Shown here: piece after piece, positions 1 to 9,507 of the stretch
Layout of the letters: each line of letters opens with the position of its first letter
Numbering within the stretch: the first letter of the stretch is position 1
Source of the DNA: Methylococcales bacterium
GTDB taxonomy: Bacteria; Pseudomonadota; Gammaproteobacteria; Methylococcales; Methylomonadaceae
DNA: 64,000 nucleotides
Assembly: GCA_026399015.1 (NCBI GenBank)
Contig: JAPLRS010000011.1
Span: 1 to 64,000, forward strand
Direction: 5' to 3'
Notes under the pieces: generated by a model
Told to the model about the DNA's origin: nothing
The model's database searches: none
What the model saw: only the letters and a program-made list of their open reading frames with translations
Position numbers and translations under genes: made by a program

Positions 1-1287
1 ATGATCGGGTGAAGATTCGCCGACGATACAATGGCCAGCCTCATGATAAGCGGTTAGCAATTTGTCATCTTCAGACATTACCATGGTGTGTTTTTCAGCT
101 CCCATTAAGATTTTGTCTTTCGCTTTTTCAAGATCACTCATGTTAACTTTGGTTTTGTTTGATCTAGCCGCAAACAAGGCTGCTTCATTCACTACATTCG
201 CTAACTCAGCACCTGAAAAACCCGGTGTACCTCTCGCAATATCTTTTAGATTAACGTCATTAGCCGCAGGTACCTTTTTAATGTGTACATTTAAGATTTG
301 CTCACGACCTTTAACATCAGGTAAACCCACGTTGACTTCACGATCAAATCGGCCTGGTCTTAATAGCGCTTTATCTAATACATCGGAGCGGTTAGTTGCT
401 GCGATAACAATCACACCTTCGTTTCCAGTAAAGCCATCCATTTCAACAAGTAGTTGGTTAAGAGTTTGTTCTCTTTCATCATTACCGCCACCCATGCCAG
501 CACCACCACGTTGACGACCTACTGCGTCAATTTCATCTATAAAGATGATACAAGGTGCATGTTCTTTAGCTTGGGCAAACATGTCTCTAACACGAGATGC
601 ACCAACACCCACGAACATTTCAACGAAATCTGAACCAGAGACTGTAAAGAATTTAACCCCCGCTTCACCCGCAATTGCTCTAGCTAATAAAGTTTTACCA
701 GTACCTGGAGGGCCTACCATTAAGATGCCGCGGGGAATTTTGCCACCCAATTTTTGGAATTTTTGTGGATCCGCTAAGAAGTCTACTAACTCGGTTACTT
801 CTTCTTTAGCTTCTTCACAGCCAGCGACATCAGCAAAGGTTGCGGTTAATTTATCTTCTTCAAGTAATTTAGCTTTACTCTTACCAAAGCCATTGTTACC
901 CATGCCGGCTTGGCTTCTGCGCATGTAAATGATCCAAACCGCTATTAACAATAGCATTGGGAACCATGAAATAAACATTTGCATAAATAGAGATTGCTGA
1001 GCGGGTGGCTTAGTTCTTACTTGCACACCAGCGCTTAATAGATCGTCTATTAAATGTGGGTCATTGGGATTGTAAGTTTCAAGATTTTGACCATCAGATG
1101 TTCTTAGTTTAATGGTCTGTCCTGTCATCTCTACACGATCAACCAACTTATTCTTAACCTTAACAATAAATTCGGAATAGGCTATAGAATCATCAACGGG
1201 AGGTGGCGTATTCAGGCGATTAAATATTAAAAAGCCACCGACTAATAGAACACCCCAAAGAAGTGCGTTGATTATATATTTTTTCAT
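1..1287 (-). CDS. ftsH: ATP-dependent zinc metalloprotease FtsH, 3' end cut by window edge
   Basis: This is the N-terminal 429 codons of the membrane-anchored AAA+ protease that degrades damaged membrane proteins and short-lived regulators such as LpxC. Two membrane segments (about residues 5-22 and 105-125) flank a short periplasmic domain. The AAA module has Walker A GPPGTGKT at 192-199, Walker B IIFIDEID, and the second region of homology [20 protein letters not shown]. The zinc motif HEAGH lies at 415-419, so only the first residues of the peptidase domain are inside the window; the family is usually about 640 residues. The ATG at 1287 has an AGGAG ribosome site seven bases upstream. In many gammaproteobacteria rlmE (rrmJ) sits just upstream of ftsH; here a sigma factor does instead. 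Confidence 0.97.
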   Translation of the reverse strand, partial: MKKYIINALLWGVLLVGGFLIFNRLNTPPPVDDSIAYSEFIVKVKNKLVDRVEMTGQTIKLRTSDGQNLETYNPNDPHLIDDLLSAGVQVRTKPPAQQSLFMQMFISWFPMLLLIAVWIIYMRRSQAGMGNNGFGKSKAKLLEEDKLTATFADVAGCEEAKEEVTELVDFLADPQKFQKLGGKIPRGILMVGPPGTGKTLLARAIAGEAGVKFFTVSGSDFVEMFVGVGASRVRDMFAQAKEHAPCIIFIDEIDAVGRQRGGAGMGGGNDEREQTLNQLLVEMDGFTGNEGVIVIAATNRSDVLDKALLRPGRFDREVNVGLPDVKGREQILNVHIKKVPAANDVNLKDIARGTPGFSGAELANVVNEAALFAARSNKTKVNMSDLEKAKDKILMGAEKHTMVMSEDDKLLTAYHEAGHCIVGESSPDH

Positions 1288-1351
1288 TGTTTAATCTCCT
1301 GGCTCTAAAGTTAAGATCAATAGTAGCGTTGGGTTAACTTAAATTATTCTT

Positions 1352-1374
1352 TCCTACCTTTATAGTAGGTAGGA
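1352..1374. repeat. 8-bp inverted repeat between the sigma gene and ftsH
   Basis: TCCTACCT (1352-1359) pairs with AGGTAGGA (1367-1374) across a 7-nt loop. It lies just past the sigma gene stop and about 65 bp before the ftsH start. Neither side has a proper T-run, so it is a weak terminator candidate or a leader hairpin in the ftsH transcript. Confidence 0.35.
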
Positions 1375-1407
1375 TTTCATCTTATCTATGTTTGACTACT
1401 TTGTACA

Positions 1408-2784
1408 TTATAAAAATACTTGTAACTCTTCCCCCAAATTACGCCTAATTTTTTCCAAGGCGATAACTTGAATTTGTCTAACTCGCTCACGTGTTAAATT
1501 GAGCTCGCTACCGATTTCTTGTAGCGTCATTGAATTATCTTGATCAAATCCAAAGTGGCTACAAATAATTTTAACTTCTCTATCGTTTAACAAACCAATT
1601 GATTTTTTTAGCAATTTTTCTAGATCGGTTTGGGCAATTTGATTGTATGAAGAGGTAAATACGTATTGCTCTATAAAATCAATGGGAGCAAATACAGATT
1701 CACCATCATCTTCGTAACCTTCTATAGCCATAGCAGATTGAGAAATTGCCAATAAGTTATTGACCTCATCAACAGATAATTTGGTGATATCAGCTAATTC
1801 TTGCATAGTAGGCTCGCGACCTTCTTTATTTACAAACTGATCTTTAGTTCTAAATACTTTATTGATATTTGCAACTTGACCACAAGGGACTCTCACGACT
1901 CTTTCATTGCGAGACAAGGCTCTTGAGATTGCTTGTCTAATCCAATAACCGGCGTAAGTTGAAAATTGAAAGCCTAGTCTAAAATCAAACTTATCAACGG
2001 CTTTTAATAAACCGGTGTGACCTTCTTGCACAAGATCATCAAAATCTAAAAAGTTACCTCGGTACTGATTGGCAATAAATAACACCAATCTAGAATTTGC
2101 AGTGGCGATTTGTTGTCTTAAAGCTAACCAACGATTTTCAGCAAAAACCACATCAGCAAAATGCTTATGCATTTCAGCACTTGATAAGAATAAGAACTGC
2201 TCATCAAAATCTGACAATAAATCATTCAGCTTAGTTTGGTTAATAGTACTTCTTCTATTAATACCTTCTAAACGTCTTATGATTAAGTCCGATTTTTTTG
2301 GACCGTGGTGAGCATTGGGCTGATAACATAAGCCTCTATATTTGTAAGCGTAAACCACGAGATCAACCAGTTTAGTTAAATCACTAAACGAAAATGGAAA
2401 CTCTTGTAAAGCATTCATCAGGTTTTGTTTAACAACCCCACTGCTCACATCTTGGTTAGATTTTTCTAATAAAATTTGAAAGCACTGATTGATGTTATTT
2501 AAATCTGTCGTAATTTCCGCATCAGCAGTCATGTCATCATCTTGAGCTTGCGTGTTATCTGCTTGCTCATACTGACGTAACAACCAAACGGCAGTTACTG
2601 GAAACTGTGCTAATGCACTGATCAACTTTTGTTTTTCTTCATTTAACTGACTAGCGATATAGAAATTACTGTTTTCTGCAACTTCTACTGGTTCAGAACC
2701 CTTAACTTTAGCTTGTTGCGTAGCCATAGCATCGACAACAAAACCTAATTCTTGTTTTGACAACTGAGTATTTAAATAAGCCAT
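1408..2784 (-). CDS. RpoD/RpoS-group sigma-70 factor with a divergent N-terminal half
   Basis: An RNA polymerase sigma subunit of 458 residues. Region 2 spans about 225-297, with the core-binding DDLVQEG at about 245-251 and the -10 recognition stretch FSTYAGYWIRQAISRAL. Region 3 follows (about 300-375), and region 4 near 395-452 carries the helix-turn-helix ending in LTRERVRQIQ. The first 220 residues do not look like sigma region 1.1 or 1.2 of RpoD, and I see no RpoH box. It is therefore probably a group 2 or 3 alternative factor rather than the housekeeping one. Start at 2784 is supported by GAGGA nine bases upstream. A 520-bp gene-free stretch lies upstream, with a promoter candidate near 2870-2899. 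The promoters it reads cannot be told from sequence. Confidence 0.85.
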   Translation of the reverse strand: MAYLNTQLSKQELGFVVDAMATQQAKVKGSEPVEVAENSNFYIASQLNEEKQKLISALAQFPVTAVWLLRQYEQADNTQAQDDDMTADAEITTDLNNINQCFQILLEKSNQDVSSGVVKQNLMNALQEFPFSFSDLTKLVDLVVYAYKYRGLCYQPNAHHGPKKSDLIIRRLEGINRRSTINQTKLNDLLSDFDEQFLFLSSAEMHKHFADVVFAENRWLALRQQIATANSRLVLFIANQYRGNFLDFDDLVQEGHTGLLKAVDKFDFRLGFQFSTYAGYWIRQAISRALSRNERVVRVPCGQVANINKVFRTKDQFVNKEGREPTMQELADITKLSVDEVNNLLAISQSAMAIEGYEDDGESVFAPIDFIEQYVFTSSYNQIAQTDLEKLLKKSIGLLNDREVKIICSHFGFDQDNSMTLQEIGSELNLTRERVRQIQVIALEKIRRNLGEELQVFL

Positions 2785-2869
2785 AACACCAAATCCTCGC
2801 GTACAAATTTCTTATAATTATTTTAAGTAGATTCCAATCACCCTTCATAACGATTGCCAGCTACTCAAC

Positions 2870-2899
2870 TTTATATGATTAGTTGTTTGTATTTATCAA
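2870..2899 (-). promoter_or_regulatory. Candidate sigma-70 promoter for the sigma factor gene
   Basis: Read on the minus strand: TTGATA (2899-2894), 18-bp spacer, TATAAA (2875-2870). It would give a leader of about 75 nt before the start at 2784. Match to consensus only; an AT-rich background makes chance matches common. Confidence 0.4.
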
Positions 2900-3266
2900 A
2901 CTTAAATGGTCTATTTGTATGCCATTTGTTTACTAATCATTTCACAATAATGTACCAATAAGAAATAACATTGTCAAAGAATACTTTTACAAAACATGTA
3001 CAAATATTTTAAATTTATTAAAACTCCACATAAATATCTGGGTAAAACTAGATTTACAACAAAATAACACCAAATAAATCATTGTTTAATAGGTAAAAAA
3101 ATAAAATACACTACTTTTCAGACGCAAACATGAACAAATTGATGTTATGTCCAACTATTGTGTAACAAAGAAAATTTCTTGTTCAAGTTAAGAAAATCGA
3201 CGAGAGTTTTAAACTAAAACCGTAGGTTTTTTTGATGGACTGCCCAAAGAGCAGTTATTTTGAAAG

Positions 3267-3288
3267 TGCATTGTCGCTAAACAATGCA
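3267..3288. repeat. Perfect 8-bp hairpin downstream of the cupin gene
   Basis: TGCATTGT (3267-3274) and ACAATGCA (3281-3288) flank a 6-nt loop, about 20 bp past the cupin stop. The sequence after it on the minus strand is not a T-run, so it is only a possible transcript end. Confidence 0.35.
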
Positions 3289-3306
3289 CAATAAGAAGTA
3301 TTACAA

Positions 3307-3702
3307 CTACTTTTTTTCTGGCGCTATTTCAAAAATTATCAATTCAGCAGGTTCTTTACCGGTATTTTCAACTGACATTAACGCACCCGACTCCCAAAAA
3401 ACATCACCGGCTTTGTATATATTAGTTTTACCGTCTTCAACCACGGTCAAAATACCTTTTACTACATAACGTGGTCCCGGACCCTCATGAGTATGCCAAG
3501 GTGTTTTAAAGCCAGGGGTAAACTTAACTCGCATCACTTTCGCCGTGACTCTATCACTTGGCAATTCTACGTTCTTTTCAAGCAGGGTTGCTCTGTCTAT
3601 TGCAGTATCTGCAAAGCTAACGCCACTGTAACTAATAGAAAATACACAGACCGCAATCGCCAAATATTTTTCTAGGTATTTAATTTTTATCTTAGACATC
3701 AT
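3307..3702 (-). CDS. Secreted small cupin-domain protein
   Basis: A 131-residue protein with an N-terminal hydrophobic signal segment (about 12-30, ending near VSFA) and a single cupin barrel. The metal-binding first motif is visible as PWHTHEGPGPRYVVKG at about residues 68-83, and the second half has GDVFWESG. Single-domain cupins bind a metal or small ligand and act as isomerases, dioxygenases, or sensors; which applies cannot be told. Start at 3702 encodes MMSK; the second Met is an equally good start. It is separated from the SNF2 gene (starts 7863, ends 3736) by 33 bp and could share its transcript. Confidence 0.75.
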   Translation of the reverse strand: MMSKIKIKYLEKYLAIAVCVFSISYSGVSFADTAIDRATLLEKNVELPSDRVTAKVMRVKFTPGFKTPWHTHEGPGPRYVVKGILTVVEDGKTNIYKAGDVFWESGALMSVENTGKEPAELIIFEIAPEKK

Positions 3703-3735
3703 CCTCTCCCCATTATTTAAGTGCTGGTATTAAAA

Positions 3736-6700
3736 CTATACGATGTCTTTTATTAAAGCCATCATTTCTTCCACGGACATCTTTCCGCTTACTTCGCCAC
3801 CTTCTAGTAAACTACTTGCCAAATCACGCTTATGTTTATGTAACTCAACAATTTTGTCTTCAATGGTATCTTTAGCAACCAGCCTGTATACGGTCACTGG
3901 ACGCAATTGCCCCATTCTGTGCGCACGATCGGAAGCCTGATCTTCAACTGCTGGATTCCACCAAGGATCCATATGAATCACATAATCAGCCGCAGTAAGA
4001 TTTAAACCCGTGCCACCTGCTTTTAAACTAATTAAAAATAAATCCCCCTCACCTGCTTGAAAAGCATTAACCGCGGCCTTTCGTTTTGGAACGGACGTAG
4101 ATCCATCCAAATAATGATAGGAAATACCTTTTTTATCCAATAAACGTCGCAGAATACCTAAATGGCCGACAAATTGACTAAATACTAAGGCCTTATGACG
4201 ATTTGCGAGTAATTCATCAACCAATTCTTCAAACGCTTGTAGCTTGGAACTACTAATCAAACTATCGTCCATGACTAAACTAGGATGACAGCAGGCTCGC
4301 CTTAATTTCATAATTTCAGCAAGTATCTTAAGCTGTTTATGCTCAGCCTTATCATGACTTGTTAATAAAGCATTCATAGCATTTCTGCGTAATGCTTCAT
4401 AAAAAGCCCTTTCCTCGGCACTTAATTCTATATGTAAAGTCACCTCTGTTCTTGGCGGCAACTCTGTTAACACATCATTTTTAAGTCTTCTTAGAATAAA
4501 AGGTCTCAATAACTTTCTGAGGCGGTATTGCAACTCATGATCTTTGTTATTTTCAATCGCCTGTGCATAACGATGATTAAAGTTTTGCAAACTACCTAAC
4601 AAGCCTGGATTTATAAAATTAAACAAATTCCACAATTCACCCAAATGATTTTCGATCGGTGTTCCAGTGGTAATTAATTTAAAATCCGCTTGTAATGCCA
4701 TAGCGGCTTTGGAGCGTTTTGTTAATGCATTCTTAATCGCGTGAGCTTCATCAGCCACTAGGGTATGCCAATGTTTAACAACCAATCTATCGGCTTCAGT
4801 TTGTAACAGACCATAACTACATACTATTAAATCAAAGGGGCCTGCGTTATCCAACATTTCTTGCCTATCACCTACACCAAAATAATAGACATTTAAAGTG
4901 GGCGCAAAGCGTTGCACTTCTTCTACCCAGTTAATACAAACCGAAGTAGGTGCCAATATTAAAGTCGGCCCTTTAGGCGCCCTCGCTAAAATTAATGCGA
5001 TAGACTGAATTGTTTTACCCAAGCCCATATCATCGGCTAAGCAGGCACCCGCCCCCCAATGCGCTAAGCGCATCATCCATTGAAAACCTTCGTATTGATA
5101 ATCACGCAACTCACCTTGTAAAGTTGAGGGTGGCTTAGGATTTAAATCGCCCATTTCATTTAAGCGACTTAATTGATCAGACCAAGGCTGACTGGCTATA
5201 ACAGCCATACCGGAAGTAATTTCATCCAGTGCTAAAGCAGCTAAGGGATGAAAACGCACCTTGTCTTTATGCACTTCACCCATACCCGATAGATCATCCA
5301 GACGCTGACGTAATTCTCTGGTTAAGGCAATAATTTGGCCATCTTCTAACTTTAAAAAACGACTGGTTGTGCCATTTAATAAGGTCATTAAATGTTGCAT
5401 ATCCAAGACTTGGTCGTTATCAACCTCTAAATTACCTTCGACACTAAACCAATCTTTTTCTTTACGAACTGAGAACTGAACTTGCGATAAACCCGCCTCA
5501 CGACTCAACTTAATCTTTTTATCTTTTGGCCACTCTAATAAAGCAAATTCGCCTAATTCCTGTAATTGCAAGAGTGCCTCTAAAGCTGACTCCGCATCGT
5601 CCAACTTCCATCTAGGCTCTTTAACAGGATAAAGTTCTGGACATCTTTCTATTAATTGCTGGAGATATTGATTTTCTAAATCAAAATCCCTGGTGGTTTG
5701 AAACTGTTTACCCTCTATTTCTGCCATAACAGTAGAGCCACCACTACAAGGCATATACAGTGGCCCACCTTCGATAAAAGGTTGTACATAAATATCAATC
5801 TGCATACCCTGGCCCACAGGTTGCAAATGCACATGTAATCGACTATCTACATCTACAGTCGTTGCGTGACTCGATGTACCGCCAATATCAGACTGTACTG
5901 TTAACATAGAAGCAATTGAAGAGATAGAATCTATCACTTGTTGCCGAGCTGATATCGGTACCACTAGGCCATTTAAGCCCAATATTTCAGCCACTTGACG
6001 ATGAGAATCGTTAATAGCATAAACAATCAAACCATTACTAGCCGTTTTATGCGCTATTATTTTTTCTTGTTGAATAGGCGGCAATAATGAAATATGCAAC
6101 TTACCGTCTACTTCTTTTACTAACAATTGCGGATCCAGCACAGTAATATCAACCGGTGTATCAAAAGTCTCCTGATGCGACCAATACAAAGCAGGATGAC
6201 CGACAACTTCTAATATAGCGTGACTAGATAAAACATATTTTTCTGAACCGGTATAACCGTAATAATCTGATTCTTTAATAATCTGAATATGCGCACAAAT
6301 GCGTCGATCTTGCTCAGACAAATAATCAAATTCATCAAGGTTATTATGCAGTTTCTTTAGAGCAATAACGCGACCTTTAGTCCAACGATTAGCACTACCT
6401 AAGCGCTGTTCTTTAGGCTCTAAAATAATTTTGTCTTTCTGTAACTTTAATGACCAAATAATACGCAATTCTTTTTGAACAGCCACATCTGAATGCGTAC
6501 TTAACTGTGTAAGAGCGTCTAAAGCCCGCTGCCATGACGAAACCTGTGGCAATAAATAAATAATTTCACTAAAGGGTAATTCAGCATGCTTTTGAGCTAT
6601 ACCTTGGCAAACGTTATTTTTATAATCGATGTGCTCTAAGAGTGCCCCACTCACTGCAGCAAACCACAAATAAGCTGATTGCTGGGCTTTTTGACAATAA

Positions 6701-7863
6701 GTTGCTAAGTCTTGTAGGTATGCACTATCAGGATCACCCGACGTTAAAGTCTGAAATTCAGAGAGCCAATATAAAAATAGACCCTGAAATAAATGCTCAT
6801 AAGCTGTAACTTTAGGAAGTAACAAAAACTCACTTTGCTCAATGGTCGCTTTACCTTGATAAATATCAAGTAAATCCAACATCATGGCATCTAAACTACT
6901 TATAGCAATCAAACTCGATTGTTTAACTGATATTTTTAATTGCTGTCTAGCTAATTGTAAATTTGGTAATTGCCGACTTTTGAGTAAAGCTAAATTAAAG
7001 AAATAGCCTTCTAAACCATCAAGAATAACGTGACGTTTTCCGGTTTCTTTTTTAAGTACTTTAATAGCCGCTTGATAATAAACGAGAGCGTCATCATTTT
7101 TATTCTCTAAAAACCGCAAAGTACCTAACAGTTTTAAACCATCAACTGAATAATCACCCGCTAACCATGCTTCTGCATCCTTAAAGTTGCCTCTTAACAA
7201 ACGTGCCGAAATAACCACATGCACAATAGCTTGCAAAGCTGGTTTTTTCTTACCAAAAAGGACTTCTAAAAGTTTATATTGCAACGAAACATCAGCTAAA
7301 TTTATATGACTGTCTTGTAAATAATATTTTAAGACTGTAGCTTTAATGGCATCCGGCAAAGAGGTAAACCATTCGGCACGGTAATCATTAAAGAAAATAT
7401 CACTCATACACTCTGTAAAGTGTTGAGGATAGGTCACATGAAAGCGTTCAATATTTGCAGTGAAGGCAACAATATTTGCTTGATACAAAAATATGCGTAA
7501 CTGTTTAAGCGCATGAAAAATATCTACTCTAGCAGGATAATAGTAACTCGGCTGAGCGATTAAAAATTGCGTTAACTTATTAAACCAAACTTCATTAATA
7601 GCTTGGCGCATTAGATGCTCAGCTATCTTTTTATTACACTGCCAGCCATCGGCACTTACTGAAATTAATCCGAGCAGTTGTAGCCTTTCTCTTAAATACT
7701 TATCTATAAGCGCTAATTTTTTTGGCTCAAAACAACCAAGTGATCTTAATAAAGCTTGTAAATTTGACTGGGCGATCGGGGCATACACAACAGATAATAT
7801 AAGCATAATCTGTTGTTCATCTTTGCTTAGTTCGTTTAAAACACTGATATATTTATCTTTCAT
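3736..7863 (-). CDS. SNF2-family helicase-like ATPase with a 900-residue N-terminal region
   Basis: A 1375-residue double-stranded DNA translocase. The C-terminal third is a complete SNF2 motor: motif I MGLGKT near 946-951, the DEAH box (VADEAHAIKN) at 1037-1040, TGTPIENHLGELWNLFNFI, then helicase C with LDGSTSVPKRK near 1252, GGTGLNLTAADYVIHMDPWW, and DRAHRMGQ near 1310. The N-terminal 900 residues carry no motif I recognise beyond helical, TPR-like stretches in the first 500. Relatives are often annotated as DEAD/DEAH-box or SNF2 helicases of unknown role; some members of this superfamily remodel RNA polymerase (RapA), others sit in defence islands. No defence partner is adjacent here. The gene ends 33 bp before the cupin gene. 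Confidence 0.9.
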   Translation of the reverse strand: MKDKYISVLNELSKDEQQIMLILSVVYAPIAQSNLQALLRSLGCFEPKKLALIDKYLRERLQLLGLISVSADGWQCNKKIAEHLMRQAINEVWFNKLTQFLIAQPSYYYPARVDIFHALKQLRIFLYQANIVAFTANIERFHVTYPQHFTECMSDIFFNDYRAEWFTSLPDAIKATVLKYYLQDSHINLADVSLQYKLLEVLFGKKKPALQAIVHVVISARLLRGNFKDAEAWLAGDYSVDGLKLLGTLRFLENKNDDALVYYQAAIKVLKKETGKRHVILDGLEGYFFNLALLKSRQLPNLQLARQQLKISVKQSSLIAISSLDAMMLDLLDIYQGKATIEQSEFLLLPKVTAYEHLFQGLFLYWLSEFQTLTSGDPDSAYLQDLATYCQKAQQSAYLWFAAVSGALLEHIDYKNNVCQGIAQKHAELPFSEIIYLLPQVSSWQRALDALTQLSTHSDVAVQKELRIIWSLKLQKDKIILEPKEQRLGSANRWTKGRVIALKKLHNNLDEFDYLSEQDRRICAHIQIIKESDYYGYTGSEKYVLSSHAILEVVGHPALYWSHQETFDTPVDITVLDPQLLVKEVDGKLHISLLPPIQQEKIIAHKTASNGLIVYAINDSHRQVAEILGLNGLVVPISARQQVIDSISSIASMLTVQSDIGGTSSHATTVDVDSRLHVHLQPVGQGMQIDIYVQPFIEGGPLYMPCSGGSTVMAEIEGKQFQTTRDFDLENQYLQQLIERCPELYPVKEPRWKLDDAESALEALLQLQELGEFALLEWPKDKKIKLSREAGLSQVQFSVRKEKDWFSVEGNLEVDNDQVLDMQHLMTLLNGTTSRFLKLEDGQIIALTRELRQRLDDLSGMGEVHKDKVRFHPLAALALDEITSGMAVIASQPWSDQLSRLNEMGDLNPKPPSTLQGELRDYQYEGFQWMMRLAHWGAGACLADDMGLGKTIQSIALILARAPKGPTLILAPTSVCINWVEEVQRFAPTLNVYYFGVGDRQEMLDNAGPFDLIVCSYGLLQTEADRLVVKHWHTLVADEAHAIKNALTKRSKAAMALQADFKLITTGTPIENHLGELWNLFNFINPGLLGSLQNFNHRYAQAIENNKDHELQYRLRKLLRPFILRRLKNDVLTELPPRTEVTLHIELSAEERAFYEALRRNAMNALLTSHDKAEHKQLKILAEIMKLRRACCHPSLVMDDSLISSSKLQAFEELVDELLANRHKALVFSQFVGHLGILRRLLDKKGISYHYLDGSTSVPKRKAAVNAFQAGEGDLFLISLKAGGTGLNLTAADYVIHMDPWWNPAVEDQASDRAHRMGQLRPVTVYRLVAKDTIEDKIVELHKHKRDLASSLLEGGEVSGKMSVEEMMALIKDIV

Positions 7864-7882
7864 TTATACTTCAATTTATTAC

Positions 7883-7917
7883 AAAAATACCTAAGCTTTT
7901 TTAAAAAGCTTAGGTAT
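7883..7917 (-). terminator. Intrinsic terminator of the QEGLA gene
   Basis: Perfect 15-bp arms, ATACCTAAGCTTTTT (7887-7901) and its complement (7903-7917), followed on the minus strand by a short T-run. It separates the QEGLA gene from the SNF2 gene, which therefore probably has its own promoter in the remaining gap. Confidence 0.7.
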
Positions 7918-7993
7918 ATCTAAAAGCTCAACGCCTAAAACGCTTTAAAACCTTCAAAATTAAACGAGTCATCTCTATTAGAAACTAAACCAC

Positions 7994-9280
7994 TCATAAA
8001 ATATTGGCATAATCTTGTTCCAATTGCCTAAAATTCAATGATGTCATAAATCGACTAAAACTTAGCCACGAGGCCAGCCCCATTAAATCTTTAAATTGTG
8101 GCGGCAAAAAGTGCGGCGCGATAACAGTGCCCTCTTCCACTAAATCTACTAATACTTTCATGTCCTCGATCATTGTCTTACCACAAAATAACAAAGGAAT
8201 ACGATCGGGCATGCCTTTTATAACTGCTAAACGCATAAAATTATACGTTAGAACAAAGCCTTTCAGGTAAGTTAAATCTTTAGTAAAAGGCATACCATTA
8301 TAAGTACTACCTCTAAATACTCGACTGGTAAAAGTATAACTATCTTCGTCGTCTAAACCTTTTTCTTTAAAAAACTTAAAAATTTCCATAAAGTCAGCGC
8401 CCTCTTCGATTAAAGTAATCGCGCGCACTCGATTAACTAAACGCATTAAGCGATGAGGTGTAGAACTAAAAGTTAAAATTTCCATCAATACTGCTAAGCC
8501 TTCTTGGGTAACCGTTGCAGATGGGGGGCCTTTTCCTAAGAAGGTACAATAGGGTTGTGCTAAACCGTTGAGTGTAGTCCCTAAATGCACCCAGATTTCA
8601 TGTACTTCAAGCACCCGAATATCGCGCATATTAAACATGGCATCAGCGCGTAATTTAATATAATCAGTACCCGCAGCAGCATCAGCCATAATACCGTCAC
8701 TTAACATGGCGCGTAAGCCATCGCCAGGAAAAACACTTTCGATTTTTTCGTTAAGAATTTCTACGGCCTCTTTAGCATTGATGGTTTTTGGCTCTTCACA
8801 ATCCAACTTTATCAGTGGATTTAATGTTTGCTCCATCATCGTCCCAAAATCAGCAATAGTCGGATCACCTACATGAAAAACATCTTGTGAAGACCCATAC
8901 AACTCCTGAGAAATATTTGAAAATAACGGGGTGCCTCGCGCTTCAAGCATACTCACAACATCTTGATATTCTCGACAAATACGCCGCATGATGACACTCA
9001 AGGGATTTAATTGTCCCAACTTACGAACTAAGTCACGTTCTATCTGATAAAACTCTAATTTTTTATCCGCGGGATCAAAACCTAAGGACCTATTTTTATA
9101 ATAATCCGTGGTTACTTTTGGTGGATTTTTACACTTATCATTAAAAAAACTCTGCTTAACACCATCGTCCCATTTAATGGCATCTAAAATGCGTATCGGC
9201 TGTTGTGCCTTTACGATTCGATCTGACAATGCCTTAACTTCTATTAGATAAGTTGAAGGTTTAACGATTTTTTTACTCAT
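7994..9280 (-). CDS. QEGLA-motif (DUF1704) zinc metallopeptidase-like protein
   Basis: A 428-residue member of the family called 'flavohemoglobin expression-modulating QEGLA motif protein'. Two signatures are plain: HEIWVH (an HExxxH zinc motif) near residue 230 and TQEGLAVLME about 30 residues later. The eukaryotic branch of this family (MATCAP) removes the C-terminal tyrosine of tubulin, with HExxxH plus a downstream Glu as the catalytic set. The bacterial substrate is unknown. A longer reading from TTG at 9295 exists; I chose ATG 9280 because GGGTGA lies seven bases upstream and the protein then begins MSKKIV. It is transcribed alone and ends at the strong hairpin at 7883-7917. Confidence 0.85.
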   Translation of the reverse strand: MSKKIVKPSTYLIEVKALSDRIVKAQQPIRILDAIKWDDGVKQSFFNDKCKNPPKVTTDYYKNRSLGFDPADKKLEFYQIERDLVRKLGQLNPLSVIMRRICREYQDVVSMLEARGTPLFSNISQELYGSSQDVFHVGDPTIADFGTMMEQTLNPLIKLDCEEPKTINAKEAVEILNEKIESVFPGDGLRAMLSDGIMADAAAGTDYIKLRADAMFNMRDIRVLEVHEIWVHLGTTLNGLAQPYCTFLGKGPPSATVTQEGLAVLMEILTFSSTPHRLMRLVNRVRAITLIEEGADFMEIFKFFKEKGLDDEDSYTFTSRVFRGSTYNGMPFTKDLTYLKGFVLTYNFMRLAVIKGMPDRIPLLFCGKTMIEDMKVLVDLVEEGTVIAPHFLPPQFKDLMGLASWLSFSRFMTSLNFRQLEQDYANIL

Positions 9281-9507
9281 ATATAGATCACCCAATTAGT
9301 AATGTATCGTTAGTAGAAGACAATCATTTTCCAACAACTGCATATATAGCAGAATCCAGCCCCATATATCAATAGCTAAAATAATTAATTGTCAATTCAT
9401 CTAAAAATATTTATTAACAATTTTTTAACATTCTTTTAACAAAAATTTAAGATTATTTTAAGACTAAAGATGGACAATAAACTCAACGCGTCAAATGAGA
9501 GTTAGTT

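Larger units (their letters stand above)
2785..3306. other. 520-bp AT-rich gap upstream of the sigma gene
   Basis: No credible gene is visible. It holds the likely promoter and leader of the sigma gene at its left side and a perfect hairpin beside the cupin stop at its right side. The middle is A/T-rich with no repeat that I could find. Confidence 0.6.

Noticed and set aside
62-928. Two plus-strand open frames of 150 and 127 codons
   Set aside because: They are antisense shadows of ftsH, whose minus-strand frame has every FtsH motif.
3211-3233. AAAACC/GGTTTT plus T-run as a plus-strand terminator
   Set aside because: The stem is only six mostly A-T pairs with a 3-nt loop, and no plus-strand gene lies upstream.
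3736-9280. A defence island made of the SNF2 and QEGLA genes
   Set aside because: A strong terminator separates them and no nuclease, methylase or other defence partner is adjacent.
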